DNA from: Solirubrobacterales bacterium 67-14
GTDB lineage: Bacteria > Actinomycetota > Thermoleophilia > Solirubrobacterales > 70-9
Direction of reading: 5' to 3'
Assembly (NCBI GenBank): GCA_001897355.1
Contig: MKST01000007.1
Coordinates: 60,183 to 124,182, forward strand
DNA length: 64,000 bases
The notes beneath the pieces are model-generated. The model was not told the DNA's origin and ran no database searches. It saw only the letters and a list, made by a program, of their open reading frames with translations. Each line of letters starts with the position of its first letter. Within the stretch, counting starts at the first letter, position 1. Shown here in pieces: positions 24,918 to 32,877 of this stretch. The position numbers were made by a program, and so were the translations under genes.

Positions 24918-26804
24918 TTATTTATGCCGGAAGCGCATTTCCGAGACCGACCACTCGGTGGTCTCGGGTTCCGGGAAGAAGTTCCGGTTCGGCTTCGGGT
25001 GCGGGGTGTGACGGGCCTCGTCGAGGCCGTCCATCGCGTGCGAAGGCCATTCCATGGTCTGGCCGGGCCGGGACTGGGAGAGCCAGTCCTCGCGCAGGGT
25101 GGCGCCGATCTCGGTCGAGGCGGTGACCGAGATCTCACCTTCCTGAGGCATCGGTTCGAGCAGCCTGGTGGTGCCGGAATCGTCGTCGCTCGTGTCCTGG
25201 TCGAAGAAGCCGTTGCCGTGGCTGGCAGATGACGCGGCAGAAACCGTGAACTCGGGTTCCGGCGGCGGGGCGACCGGGTCGCTGCCGGCCGGCTCGATGC
25301 CGAGTGCGCGCTCGATCTCGGGCATCGGCTGAAGCGGCGCCTCGGGGATCGGCTCGGGCTGGAACTCGGGCACGATGCCGAAGAGCGGGTCCTCCTCGGT
25401 CGCGCCCTCGACGCTGGTCCCGCCGACCACGCGGGGCTTGAAGATGTGGATGTCGGCCCCTTCGACCGCGACCGGCTCCTCGATGCGGTCGTCGTCCTCG
25501 GGCTCGGGGATCGCGTCCCATTCCGCGGTCGAGCCGATCGTGCCTATGCTGCCTTCGCCGGCGGTCAGGCCGCTGGTGATCAGCGTTTCCTCGGCGGCGA
25601 CGTTCAGGTTCGTCCCGTAGTGGCCGAGCACGGCCTCGCGCAGGATGTGCCGGGTCGAGTCTTCGACCCAGGCGGCGATGTAGGTGGCCGACTCGCCGCC
25701 GATCGAGGTCAGGTCCTCGCCGTTGACCAGGGTCTGTTCGAGGTCGAGCGCGAGCTCGATCCGCTCACGCGAACGGAGGTCGTCAGCGTTGCCGGTGATC
25801 AGCGCGGCGGCTCGGGCGGCCAGCGGCGCGTCGATCACGCCTTCGCCACCGAGCGAGGCGCGGATCGCCAAAAGGTGGTCGCTCAGCGCGTCGACCGGGT
25901 TCTCCCGTTCGCAGCCATACTGGAAGCGCTTCTGGGCGAACTCCATGCGATCGGCGGCCGGCGATTCCTTGGCCAGGGCGACGATCAGCTCGTTCAGGCT
26001 CGTCACCTCGGACTCGATCAGGAAGTAGCTGCCGGGGCGGGGCGGCGCGACCGCGGTCTCGATCCGGCGCCAGTTCGATTCGCCGACCGGGGCGAAGGCA
26101 AAGGGTCCGAGGCCGACCGAGCCTTCCTTGTAGAGACGGAGCGCACGGATCAGGCCGTTCAGGCGGCCGATCGCCTGGCGGGGGCCGTCTTCGATGCTCT
26201 CGAGGTCGGTCATCGCGAAGTACGCGGTCTGCCAGGCGGTGCGGCCGGTACCTTCGCTGGAGGTGGCCTCGAGTGGCGCTTCGATCGTGTCGGCCTGGGC
26301 GATCCGGATCCCGTTGGCGAGGGTGACCTCGGTCGGGGTCATCTCGAAGCCGACCAGCGGCACCAGCAGTACGTCGGCCTCGCGGATGTCACGGGCCTGG
26401 ACTTCCAGCCCGGCGAGAGCCGCCTCGACCCGGCTGATGTCGAGTGAGAACTCGGTCGTCCCTTCCCAGAGGGAGGTGATGAAGACGGCGATCATCTCCT
26501 CGGCCCGGCGGGTCGGCTCGGAGGGTACCGGCAGGCCACGCGATTCGAGGTAGGGGGCGGCGACGTCGGACGAGGCGACGGCGCCACGGGCGGGACCGTA
26601 CGAAGGCAGCGACTTGAGCTCGTCGACATGCGTGCTGATGAAGCGTGAGGTCAGCGGGACGTACCGGTAGAAATGGGAGCTGTCCCCGTTGTTCTCGGCG
26701 ACGTCGAAGGGGATCTCGTCACCGGTGGCCACCAGCGAGGTGAACCGTGTCGACGCCTCGGCTGCGAGCCGCTTCAAAGCCTCATCAAGAACAGGATCGT
26801 GCAT
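24918..26804 (-). CDS. Uncharacterised large acidic protein
   Basis: 628 aa from the ATG at 26804. I do not recognise a family. Residues 1-400 look folded, with mixed alpha/beta character and no signal peptide or membrane helix (SHFYRYVPLTSRFIS, DVLLVPLVGFEMTPTEVTLANG). From about residue 420 the protein becomes acidic and Pro-rich (EPEDDDRIEEP, FQPEPIPEAPLQPMPEIE) and is probably disordered. It ends in a short hydrophobic/aromatic segment (NRNFFPEPETTEWSV). An ATG at 26837 would place the start inside a perfect hairpin, so I prefer 26804. The neighbours are an HxlR regulator upstream and the Get3-like pair, convergent. The acidic disordered tail recalls the extensions on the nearby FtsZ and ParA. 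Confidence 0.7.
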   Translation of the reverse strand: MHDPVLDEALKRLAAEASTRFTSLVATGDEIPFDVAENNGDSSHFYRYVPLTSRFISTHVDELKSLPSYGPARGAVASSDVAAPYLESRGLPVPSEPTRRAEEMIAVFITSLWEGTTEFSLDISRVEAALAGLEVQARDIREADVLLVPLVGFEMTPTEVTLANGIRIAQADTIEAPLEATSSEGTGRTAWQTAYFAMTDLESIEDGPRQAIGRLNGLIRALRLYKEGSVGLGPFAFAPVGESNWRRIETAVAPPRPGSYFLIESEVTSLNELIVALAKESPAADRMEFAQKRFQYGCERENPVDALSDHLLAIRASLGGEGVIDAPLAARAAALITGNADDLRSRERIELALDLEQTLVNGEDLTSIGGESATYIAAWVEDSTRHILREAVLGHYGTNLNVAAEETLITSGLTAGEGSIGTIGSTAEWDAIPEPEDDDRIEEPVAVEGADIHIFKPRVVGGTSVEGATEEDPLFGIVPEFQPEPIPEAPLQPMPEIERALGIEPAGSDPVAPPPEPEFTVSAASSASHGNGFFDQDTSDDDSGTTRLLEPMPQEGEISVTASTEIGATLREDWLSQSRPGQTMEWPSHAMDGLDEARHTPHPKPNRNFFPEPETTEWSVSEMRFRHK

Positions 26805-26833
26805 GGTGAGACGGAGTTCCCGCCCCGAACCAT

Positions 26834-26855
26834 GCATCCTGCGAGTGCAGGATGC
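26834..26855. repeat. Perfect 9-bp inverted repeat between hxlR and the unknown gene
   Basis: GCATCCTGC-GAGT-GCAGGATGC, 8 nt after the hxlR stop (minus strand) and about 30 nt before the start of the next gene. It has no T-run, so it may be an attenuator, an RNA-stability element or an operator. Confidence 0.55.
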
Positions 26856-26862
26856 CTTGCAG

Positions 26863-27195
26863 CTAGGCCGGTGTCTTCTCGGCTTCCAGCCAGCGGATCC
26901 CGTAGGACCGCATGTCGTCGATCAGAGGCACCAGGTCCTTGCCCTTGTCGGTCAGGGCGTAGGTGACCCGGGGCGGAACCTCGGGGAAGGTCTGCCGTTC
27001 GACGATGCCCGCCTCCTCGAGGGTGCGGAGCCGGAGCGAAAGGGTGCGCGGGCTGATGCCCTCGAGCGAGCGTTCGAGTTCGCAGAAGCGACGGCTCTCG
27101 TCGGCGAGGTCGCGGATCACGAGAAGGGTCCACTTGCCGGAGATCACATCTGCCGTGCGACACACGGGGCACTGATCGTTGTCGATTGCGCTCAT
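26863..27195 (-). CDS. HxlR-family winged-helix transcriptional regulator
   Basis: 110 aa, normal HxlR size. CPVCRTADVISGKWTLLVIRDL at the N-terminus is the family hallmark, followed by the recognition region (SPRTLSLRLRTLEEAGIV) and the wing (PRVTYALTDKGKDL). Two cysteines (Cys9, Cys12) in a CPVC motif could sense thiol-reactive compounds as in other HxlR/HypR proteins; this is inference. Its target is not evident. A TATACT box at 27276-27281 on the minus strand could be its promoter. Confidence 0.93.
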   Translation of the reverse strand: MSAIDNDQCPVCRTADVISGKWTLLVIRDLADESRRFCELERSLEGISPRTLSLRLRTLEEAGIVERQTFPEVPPRVTYALTDKGKDLVPLIDDMRSYGIRWLEAEKTPA

Positions 27196-27275
27196 GGTTC
27201 GAAGTGACCGTGTCGATTGCCGGCCGGGCGCCCTGTGAAGGGAGAGCGCCTCGGGCCGTACTGGTCACTTCAACA

Positions 27276-27281
27276 AGTATA
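27276..27281 (-). promoter_or_regulatory. Possible -10 box of hxlR
   Basis: TATACT on the minus strand, about 80 nt before the hxlR ATG. The sequence 17 nt upstream (TTCAGT) matches a -35 poorly. A short palindrome GCTTCA-CTTAC-TGAAGC overlaps that area and the end of the prepilin peptidase gene, and could bind HxlR. Confidence 0.35.
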
Positions 27282-27296
27282 GGCATATGGCTTCAC

Positions 27297-27749
27297 TTAC
27301 TGAAGCGCACCCGCGTTCGCGGCAAGCATCGCTCCCGCTCCCAGGGCCAGGAACGGGGCGAGGGGCAGAGCCGTTCGGGAGGGCGGCAGACGCTGACCGA
27401 GGGAGATCAGGATTCCTGTGAGCCCGGCCAGTGCGAGGCCGAAGGCGATTGCGAGCCAGGCCGATGGGCCGAGGCAGATCCCCATCACCCCGGCCAGCTT
27501 GACGTCGCCCATGCCCATGCCTTCGGGCTTGACCAGAGCGGCGGCGAGAAACGGGGAGGCCACCAGGCAGCCCATCAGCAGCGCCGGGCCCGCCTCGCCC
27601 CCGGCCGTCGCCAGTGCCAGGCCGGCCGATGCCGCGAGGGCGACCAGCCAGTTCGGGATCACCCGGCTGCGGAGGTCGGTCGCCGAGGCGACCGCGAGGG
27701 TGACCAGCAGCAGGGCGACGGCGGGGGTTTGGAGGGTTGAGTGAGCCAC
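27297..27749 (-). CDS. A24-family prepilin peptidase (short, TadV/CpaA-like)
   Basis: 150 aa, a membrane aspartyl protease that removes the leader of type IV-like prepilins. The first catalytic aspartate is in TDLRSRVIPN (about residue 25) and the second in the GMGDVKLAG motif, with about five hydrophobic helices. It lacks the N-terminal methylase domain of full PilD, so it is the short Flp/Tad type. The GTG start at 27749 has GGTGGAGG just upstream. No Tad assembly genes are in the window. A prepilin-like protein with a matching cleavage site is encoded 7 kb away and shares the upstream element at 27761. Confidence 0.9.
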   Translation of the reverse strand: MAHSTLQTPAVALLLVTLAVASATDLRSRVIPNWLVALAASAGLALATAGGEAGPALLMGCLVASPFLAAALVKPEGMGMGDVKLAGVMGICLGPSAWLAIAFGLALAGLTGILISLGQRLPPSRTALPLAPFLALGAGAMLAANAGALQ

Positions 27750-27760
27750 GCCTCCACCTT

Positions 27761-27809
27761 GCCGGAAAAAAGCTCACACGTGGCTCTATAGGTGCAAAAA
27801 CTTTGCAAC
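27761..27809 (-). promoter_or_regulatory. Conserved upstream element, copy A (prepilin peptidase)
   Basis: On the minus strand: GTTGCA, 6 nt, TTGCACC, then a spacer and TGAGC with a T-run and a C/G-rich end. A second copy (34730-34777) precedes the prepilin-like gene. In both, the element ends exactly 11 bases before the start codon. The two TTGCA direct repeats are 11 nt apart, one helical turn, which suggests an activator or sigma-factor site. Confidence 0.6.
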
Positions 27810-27810
27810 A

Positions 27811-27838
27811 AAAACGCCGGCCCTGGGGCCGGCGTTTT
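27811..27838 (-). terminator. Intrinsic terminator of the sigma factor gene
   Basis: AAAACGCCGGCC, a CTGG loop and GGCCGGCGTTTT form a perfect 12-bp stem 24 nt after the sigma-factor stop. On the minus strand it runs into a T-rich stretch (GTTTTTGTTGC). It should work in both directions. Confidence 0.85.
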
Positions 27839-27862
27839 CGACGTTTGTTCAGATCCCGAGGA

Positions 27863-28969
27863 TCAAGTGGCTTCACGAAGCTTCTGGGCCTCGTTGAGGC
27901 TCTGGAGCTTCTTCAGCGACTGGTTCTCGATCTGACGGATCCGCTCGCGGGTCACGTTGAAGGTGCGCCCGACCTCGTCGAGGGTGCGGGGATGCTCGCC
28001 GCCGAGCCCGTAACGGAGCTCGAGCACGCGGCGCTCGCGGTAGGAGAGGTTCTCCAGCGATTCCTTCAGCGCTTCCTTGGTCAGCAGGTCAGCGGCCCGA
28101 TCGAAGGGCGACTCGGCCTTCTCGTCGGCGATGAACTGGCCGAACTCGGACTCCTCTTCGTCCCCGACCGGCTTCTCGAGCGAGACGGGCGACTGGGCGG
28201 AGCGCTTGATCGAGTCGACTTCCTCGGGGTCGATGCCGGTCACTTCGGCGATCTCCTCCGGGGTGGGCTCACGGCCCAGCTCGGTGACCAGCTTGCGCTC
28301 GGCGCGGCCGATCTTGTTGAGCTTCTCGACGACGTGGACCGGGATGCGGATGGTCCGCGCCTTGTCCGCCAGGGCACGGGCGATCGCCTGCCGGATCCAC
28401 CAGGTCGCGTAGGTCGAGAACTTGAATCCCTTGCGGTAATCGAACTTCTCGGCCGCACGGACCAGGCCGAGCGTGCCTTCCTGGATCAGGTCGAGGAAGG
28501 GCAGTCCCTGGTTGCGGTAGTTCTTGGCGATCGAGACGACCAGTCGGAGGTTCGACTCGACCATCTTCTGCTTGGCGTCGAGGTCACCGCGCTCGATCCG
28601 CTTGGCGAGATCGACCTCTTCCTGGGCGGTCAGCAGGCGAACCTTGCCGATGTCCTTGAGGAAGAGCTGCAGTGAGTCGGTGGTCATGTCCGGCTTGAGG
28701 TCGAGCGCCTCCTTCTTGCGCCGGCGGCCACGACGGCCATCGGAGCGCTCGTTCTCGGCCGAAGCCTTCTGCGCCGGATCCACATCCTCGACCAGCTCGA
28801 TCCCTTGCTTCTCGATGTGACCGTAAAGGTCTTCGACGTCGGATTCGTCGAGATCGACCTCAGCCACGGCAGTGGCAACGTCACCGAAAGTGAGGACGCC
28901 GAGCTGCTGACCCCGGTTTACGAGGGTCTTTACTTCTTCTAGTTCTTGGAGTTCGGCTACAAGCATCAT
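27863..28969 (-). CDS. sigA: Primary RNA polymerase sigma factor (sigma-70, SigA/RpoD type)
   Basis: 368 aa. A region 1.1-like acidic N-terminus ([19 protein letters not shown]) is followed by a basic linker ([12 protein letters not shown]), region 1.2, region 2 ([17 protein letters not shown] and [17 protein letters not shown]) and region 3. Region 4 has the -35-binding helix-turn-helix ([20 protein letters not shown]). The full region set marks it as the housekeeping or a close group 2 sigma factor. The ATG at 28969 follows AGATAGGGA. An upstream in-frame ATG at 29053 has no ribosome site. A consensus-like promoter lies about 165-200 bp upstream. Confidence 0.95.
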   Translation of the reverse strand: MMLVAELQELEEVKTLVNRGQQLGVLTFGDVATAVAEVDLDESDVEDLYGHIEKQGIELVEDVDPAQKASAENERSDGRRGRRRKKEALDLKPDMTTDSLQLFLKDIGKVRLLTAQEEVDLAKRIERGDLDAKQKMVESNLRLVVSIAKNYRNQGLPFLDLIQEGTLGLVRAAEKFDYRKGFKFSTYATWWIRQAIARALADKARTIRIPVHVVEKLNKIGRAERKLVTELGREPTPEEIAEVTGIDPEEVDSIKRSAQSPVSLEKPVGDEEESEFGQFIADEKAESPFDRAADLLTKEALKESLENLSYRERRVLELRYGLGGEHPRTLDEVGRTFNVTRERIRQIENQSLKKLQSLNEAQKLREAT

Positions 28970-29137
28970 GTCCCTATCTGGTATTCCCTGAGGCGGCAAA
29001 TACCTGTCTACCCGAAAGTTGAGGGTTCGGGTGACAGCCAAATTGCGAATCACTCGTCAAGATCCGCATAGCTCCTATTTCGCAAATCGGAGCAGGAAAA
29101 ACCGCCGCCGTCTGTAAGTGGTCAAACGAGTGACCGG

Positions 29138-29166
29138 ATAATAGCCACTTCACTTAGTAAAGTCAA
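29138..29166 (-). promoter_or_regulatory. Sigma-70 promoter for sigA
   Basis: On the minus strand TTGACT (29166-29161), exactly 17 nt, then TATTAT (29143-29138). It would give a leader of about 160 nt before the start at 28969. Confidence 0.7.
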
Positions 29167-29172
29167 GGGGCT

Positions 29173-29205
29173 GCGTTCCGGAAACACTCCATACTCTAGG
29201 AACGC
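29173..29205. repeat. Inverted repeat around the yihY promoter region
   Basis: GCGTTCC and GGAACGC arms (7 bp) separated by 19 nt, which include TACTCT, a possible -10 box for the plus-strand gene starting at 29217. It may be an operator. Confidence 0.4.
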
Positions 29206-29216
29206 GGCCTGGCCCC

Positions 29217-30302
29217 ATGAGTTGCACCAACTGTGACGAAAATCATCCGGAGCATCCAAACGATGCCCCGATCCCAATATCCGAGCAGTGGAAGCACCTC
29301 CACTGGCTGCAGGCATTCTGGATCCGAGCCTGGCGAGAGAACGTAACCGGGCTCTCCGGCATGGTCGCCTACAACCTGATGTTGGCGATCTTCCCCTTCG
29401 TCTTCCTGGTCCTCTTCATCTTCTCCCAGGTGCTCCAGATCGACGGGGTCGAGAAGGGCATCTTCAACGACCTCCAGCGGCTCTTCCCCAACGCCGAGCA
29501 GGGCACGCTGAACGACGTCATCTCGGCGATCCGCTCGAACTCGGCCACCCTCGGCATCGCGGCGGCGATCGGCTCACTCTGGATCGGAGCCTCGTTCTGG
29601 GGTTCGATGGACACCGCGTTCTGCCGGATCTACCACGTGCAGTGCCGGGGCTGGTGGGAACAGAAGCGCTTCTCGCTGGGGATGCTCCTGGTGGTGACGG
29701 TCTTCCTGCTCGGCAGCGTCCTCCTCCCCGCGCTCGAGGGCGCCCTGATCCGCCAGACCGACAACCTCCCATTCGGGCTGAACGAGATCCAGAACCTCGA
29801 CAACGCGGTGCTGATGGGGGTCACGCTGACCCTGAACTTCATCGTCGCCGGGGTGATCTACTGGGCGGTGCCGAAGGGCCACATGCCCTGGCGGGCGGTC
29901 TGGCCCGGCGCGGTCTTCACGACCCTGGTCGCGGCCCTGGCCAATTGGCTGTTCCCGATCTACCTGAACAACGTCTCGGCCCTGAACCGGTTCGGCTCGA
30001 CGATCGGCTTCATCCTGATCGCCCTCTTCTGGTTCTACCTGGTCGCGCTGACCATGCTGGCCGGCGCGGTCATCAACTCGATCCGGCACGAGTACCACGA
30101 CACCGGCCGCCTGCCCTACGGCATCCTCAGCCGGGCCCAGCTCCTGGCCCAGGCCCAGGCGGAAGAGGCGCGAGCCGCCCAGCGGCCGATGGCCGAGCCC
30201 TACCGCTCCCTGGTCAGCGGAGATCCGTGGCCGGAAGAAGAACCGGCCGCCGACCAAACCGAGACCAAGGTGATCCCGCTTCGCCGTCGCAAGAACCGCT
30301 AG
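29217..30302 (+). CDS. YihY/BrkB-family integral membrane protein
   Basis: 361 aa. A cysteine-containing cytoplasmic N-terminus (MSCTNCDEN) precedes the family core: WRENVTGLSGMVAYNLMLAIFPF, then about six membrane helices, an AVPKGHMPWRAVWPGAV loop, and the terminal RFGSTIGFILIALFWFYL and INSIRHEYHDTG. The C-terminal tail is charged and cytoplasmic. The family was once called ribonuclease BN in error; its true function is unsettled. It diverges from sigA and is followed 3 bases later by a small unknown gene, probably in one transcript. Confidence 0.9.
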   Translation: MSCTNCDENHPEHPNDAPIPISEQWKHLHWLQAFWIRAWRENVTGLSGMVAYNLMLAIFPFVFLVLFIFSQVLQIDGVEKGIFNDLQRLFPNAEQGTLNDVISAIRSNSATLGIAAAIGSLWIGASFWGSMDTAFCRIYHVQCRGWWEQKRFSLGMLLVVTVFLLGSVLLPALEGALIRQTDNLPFGLNEIQNLDNAVLMGVTLTLNFIVAGVIYWAVPKGHMPWRAVWPGAVFTTLVAALANWLFPIYLNNVSALNRFGSTIGFILIALFWFYLVALTMLAGAVINSIRHEYHDTGRLPYGILSRAQLLAQAQAEEARAAQRPMAEPYRSLVSGDPWPEEEPAADQTETKVIPLRRRKNR

Positions 30303-30305
30303 CCG

Positions 30306-30911
30306 ATGGGTGTCCGGATCGAGCTGATGCCGGACCCGGTTCGCCGCGGGCTCTCGGCCACCGGAGGCATCACCTGCGAACAGGAAGCCCTGGTCACGGT
30401 CGACCGCCGGACCTTCCGTGAAGTCTGGACGCCTTCGACTCTCGAGCTGTTCGCCCGCTCCTACTGGGACTTCGTCCGTCGCCGCACCCTGGGCGCGATC
30501 CGAGTCACCTACTCGGGCGGGGAACCCACCGTCGCGCTGCTGGGGCGCATTCCCCTGCTTCGCTTCCGCAGGCCCGTCTTCAGCACGGAAAGCGACCGGG
30601 CTTCGGTCGAGTGGCCGATCGAGCGGGGGCTGCTGGTCACCCGCGACGGACGGGGCCGGGGCTATCTGCGAATCGCAGCCGAACGCGAACCCTCTGACGA
30701 TTCCGAACCGCGACTGCGAGTCTCTTCGACGGTCTCGAACTTCTATCCGTGGATCCGCGGGACGGGACGCTTCGCCAAGCTCGGCACTTGGATCTACTCG
30801 CAAACCCAGCTGCGGGTTCACATCGCTGTGACCCGAGGGTTCCTGCGCTCGCTCGACGGCCTGCCCGCTGAGGTGTTGCGCCGCGGCGTCAACCCCGGCC
30901 GCCCCGTCTAG
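30306..30911 (+). CDS. Uncharacterised protein downstream of yihY
   Basis: 201 aa, soluble, no signal peptide. I do not recognise a family. It contains many short beta-type segments and several aromatic and basic residues (FARSYWDFVRRRTLG, SNFYPWIRGTGRFAKLG). The ATG is 3 bases after the yihY stop and the gene ends convergently against the NmrA-like gene with a 4-base overlap of stop regions. The tight spacing suggests co-translation with the membrane protein. Confidence 0.7.
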   Translation: MGVRIELMPDPVRRGLSATGGITCEQEALVTVDRRTFREVWTPSTLELFARSYWDFVRRRTLGAIRVTYSGGEPTVALLGRIPLLRFRRPVFSTESDRASVEWPIERGLLVTRDGRGRGYLRIAAEREPSDDSEPRLRVSSTVSNFYPWIRGTGRFAKLGTWIYSQTQLRVHIAVTRGFLRSLDGLPAEVLRRGVNPGRPV

Positions 30912-31789
30912 CTCTCGAGCTCGGCAACGGCGGCCGCCATCGCCTCCTTGAGCGCGATCGGGCGGTGGTCGAAAAGCTCCATCCCGGAAGGGTTACGCAC
31001 CACGGTCTCGGTTGACAGGCCTTCGACCAGAGGCCGGGCGACGCCGGTGTCGACCGGGGTGACCAGCCCGATCCAGAGCGACGAGAGCTTCGGGGTCAGC
31101 ATCGGCACCCCGATCCGCAGCGGCGGCCGGCGGCCCATCGCCCTCGCCATCTCGTCCATCATCCCGCCGTAGGTCGTTACGTCCGGACCGCCGATCTCGA
31201 TTTCACGCGAGCCGTCCAGCTCGAGGCTGCCGGCCAGGCACTCGATGACATCGGCGATCGCGATCGGCTGGGTCTTCACCGTGGTCCAGCGCGGCGTGAT
31301 CATCGCCGGCAGGCGGCGGACCAGCCAGTAGACGGTCTGAAATGACTCGCTGCCGGACCCGATGACCACGGCGGCACGCAGATAGGTGAGATCCAACCCG
31401 GTCGATCCCAACGCCATCGCGGTCTGGTGGCGGGACTGGAGGTGGCGGGAGCCCCCTTCGCCGAGTCCGCCGAGGTAGATGATGCGCTCCACCCCGACTT
31501 CGGCTGCCGCCTCGGCGAAGTTGGTGGCCGCGCGGAGGTCGGTCTCGGCGAAGTCGCCGCTGCCACCGCGGCCCATCGAGTGCACGAGGTAATAGGCGAC
31601 CCGCACCCCGGAGAGTGGCCAGCGCAGCGAGTCCCTCTCGAGGACGTCTCCCTGAACCACTTCACAGCCGGCCTCCTCCAGTTCGGATGCCTTGCCGGAG
31701 TCACGGGCAAGGCAGCGGGTCGGCGTTTCGGCTGCCGCGAGCCTCACGGCCAGCTGGCGGCCGATGTAGCCGGTGCTGCCGGCTACCAG
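30908..31789 (-). CDS. NmrA-like NAD(P)-binding protein (possible CTG start)
   Basis: An atypical SDR of the NmrA/complex I NDUFA9-like group. Reading upstream of the first ATG (31747) recovers the missing nucleotide-binding loop (VLVAGSTGYIGRQLAVRL), so the gene must begin at or before 31789. In that frame a stop codon lies at 31817-31819 and the only start-like codons before the loop are CTG (31789 and 31816); there is no ATG, GTG or TTG. From CTG 31789 the protein has 293 aa. A GTG just after the loop would remove the cofactor site. It follows glpX closely and is probably co-transcribed. Confidence 0.75.
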   Translation of the reverse strand: MVAGSTGYIGRQLAVRLAAAETPTRCLARDSGKASELEEAGCEVVQGDVLERDSLRWPLSGVRVAYYLVHSMGRGGSGDFAETDLRAATNFAEAAAEVGVERIIYLGGLGEGGSRHLQSRHQTAMALGSTGLDLTYLRAAVVIGSGSESFQTVYWLVRRLPAMITPRWTTVKTQPIAIADVIECLAGSLELDGSREIEIGGPDVTTYGGMMDEMARAMGRRPPLRIGVPMLTPKLSSLWIGLVTPVDTGVARPLVEGLSTETVVRNPSGMELFDHRPIALKEAMAAAVAELES

Positions 31790-31796
31790 GACGGGG

Positions 31797-32810
31797 TCAG
31801 CCGTAGAGGCCGCCAGTCACTTCGCGGAGCTTGGCGCGGTCGTGGCGGGCGCCGACCTTGCGTACGGTGCCGGAGCGGGATCGCATGACCAGCGACTCGG
31901 TCGTGGCCCAGCCTTTGTGGCGGCGGACGCCGTCGAGCAGGTCGCCGTCGGTGACCCCGGTCGCGGCGAAGAAGACGTCGTCACCGGCGACCAGGTCGTT
32001 TGAGGTCAGGACCTTGTCGAGGTCATAGCCGGCGTCGATCGCGGCCTGCCGCTCCTCGTCGTTGCGGGGCCACAGCTTGCCGATGATCTCGCCGCCGAGG
32101 CACTTGATCGCGGCCGCCGCGAGCACCCCTTCGGGGGTGCCGCCGATGCCCCAGAGCAGGTCGATGCCGGTGTCGTCGGAAACCGCCAGCAGGGCCGCCT
32201 GGACGTCACCGTCGGTGATGAAGCGGATCGTCGCGCCGGCCGCGCGGATCTCCTTGACCGTCTCTTCGTGCCGGGGCCGGTCGAGGATGGTCAGGGTCAC
32301 GTCTTCCGGGCCTCCGCCCTTGCGTTCGCCGATCTTGCGGATCACTTCCCCGATCGGCTCGTCGAAGGTCAGCAAGTCGGTGAATTCGGAGGCGCTGGCC
32401 ATCTTCTCCATGTAGACGCAGGGGCCGGGGTCGAACATGGTGCCGCGCTCGGCCAGGGCGATCACCGCGAGGGCGCCACCGAAGCCGCGGGCGGTCAGGG
32501 TCGTGCCTTCCAGCGGGTCGACCGCGATGTCGACGACCGGCGGGCTGCCGTCGCCGATGTTCTCACCGTTGAAGAGCATCGGGGCCTCGTCCTTCTCGCC
32601 TTCGCCGATCACCACGACTCCATCCATCGGGACGGTGTCCAAGAGGATGCGCATGGCGTCGACGGCGGCGCCGTCGGCCGAGTTCTTGTCACCCCGCCCG
32701 ATCCACCGCGAGGCGGCCAGGGCCGCCGATTCGGTGACGCGAACCAGCTCCAGGGCCAGGTTGCGGTCGGGCTTTGATCCGGATCGAACATCGTGCGAGA
32801 TAACACCCAT
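31797..32810 (-). CDS. glpX: Fructose-1,6-bisphosphatase class II
   Basis: 337 aa, normal for GlpX. The metal and substrate motifs are clear: RGDKNSADGAAVDAMR, VVIGEGEKDEAPML, VDPLEGTT and LWGIGGTPEGVLAAAAIKC. It is the gluconeogenic phosphatase acting on fructose 1,6-bisphosphate. The ATG at 32810 gives the family N-terminus; a long in-frame extension upstream has Ser/Arg-rich low-complexity composition and is opposite the next gene, so I leave it out. A TATAGC box lies 9 nt before the ATG with no ribosome site. Confidence 0.94.
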   Translation of the reverse strand: MGVISHDVRSGSKPDRNLALELVRVTESAALAASRWIGRGDKNSADGAAVDAMRILLDTVPMDGVVVIGEGEKDEAPMLFNGENIGDGSPPVVDIAVDPLEGTTLTARGFGGALAVIALAERGTMFDPGPCVYMEKMASASEFTDLLTFDEPIGEVIRKIGERKGGGPEDVTLTILDRPRHEETVKEIRAAGATIRFITDGDVQAALLAVSDDTGIDLLWGIGGTPEGVLAAAAIKCLGGEIIGKLWPRNDEERQAAIDAGYDLDKVLTSNDLVAGDDVFFAATGVTDGDLLDGVRRHKGWATTESLVMRSRSGTVRKVGARHDRAKLREVTGGLYG

Positions 32811-32877
32811 GCGGGGCAGGCTATAAGGGACGGCCACAACGCGCCTTCTGCAACACGGCCGGGATATGCTGCGGCGC

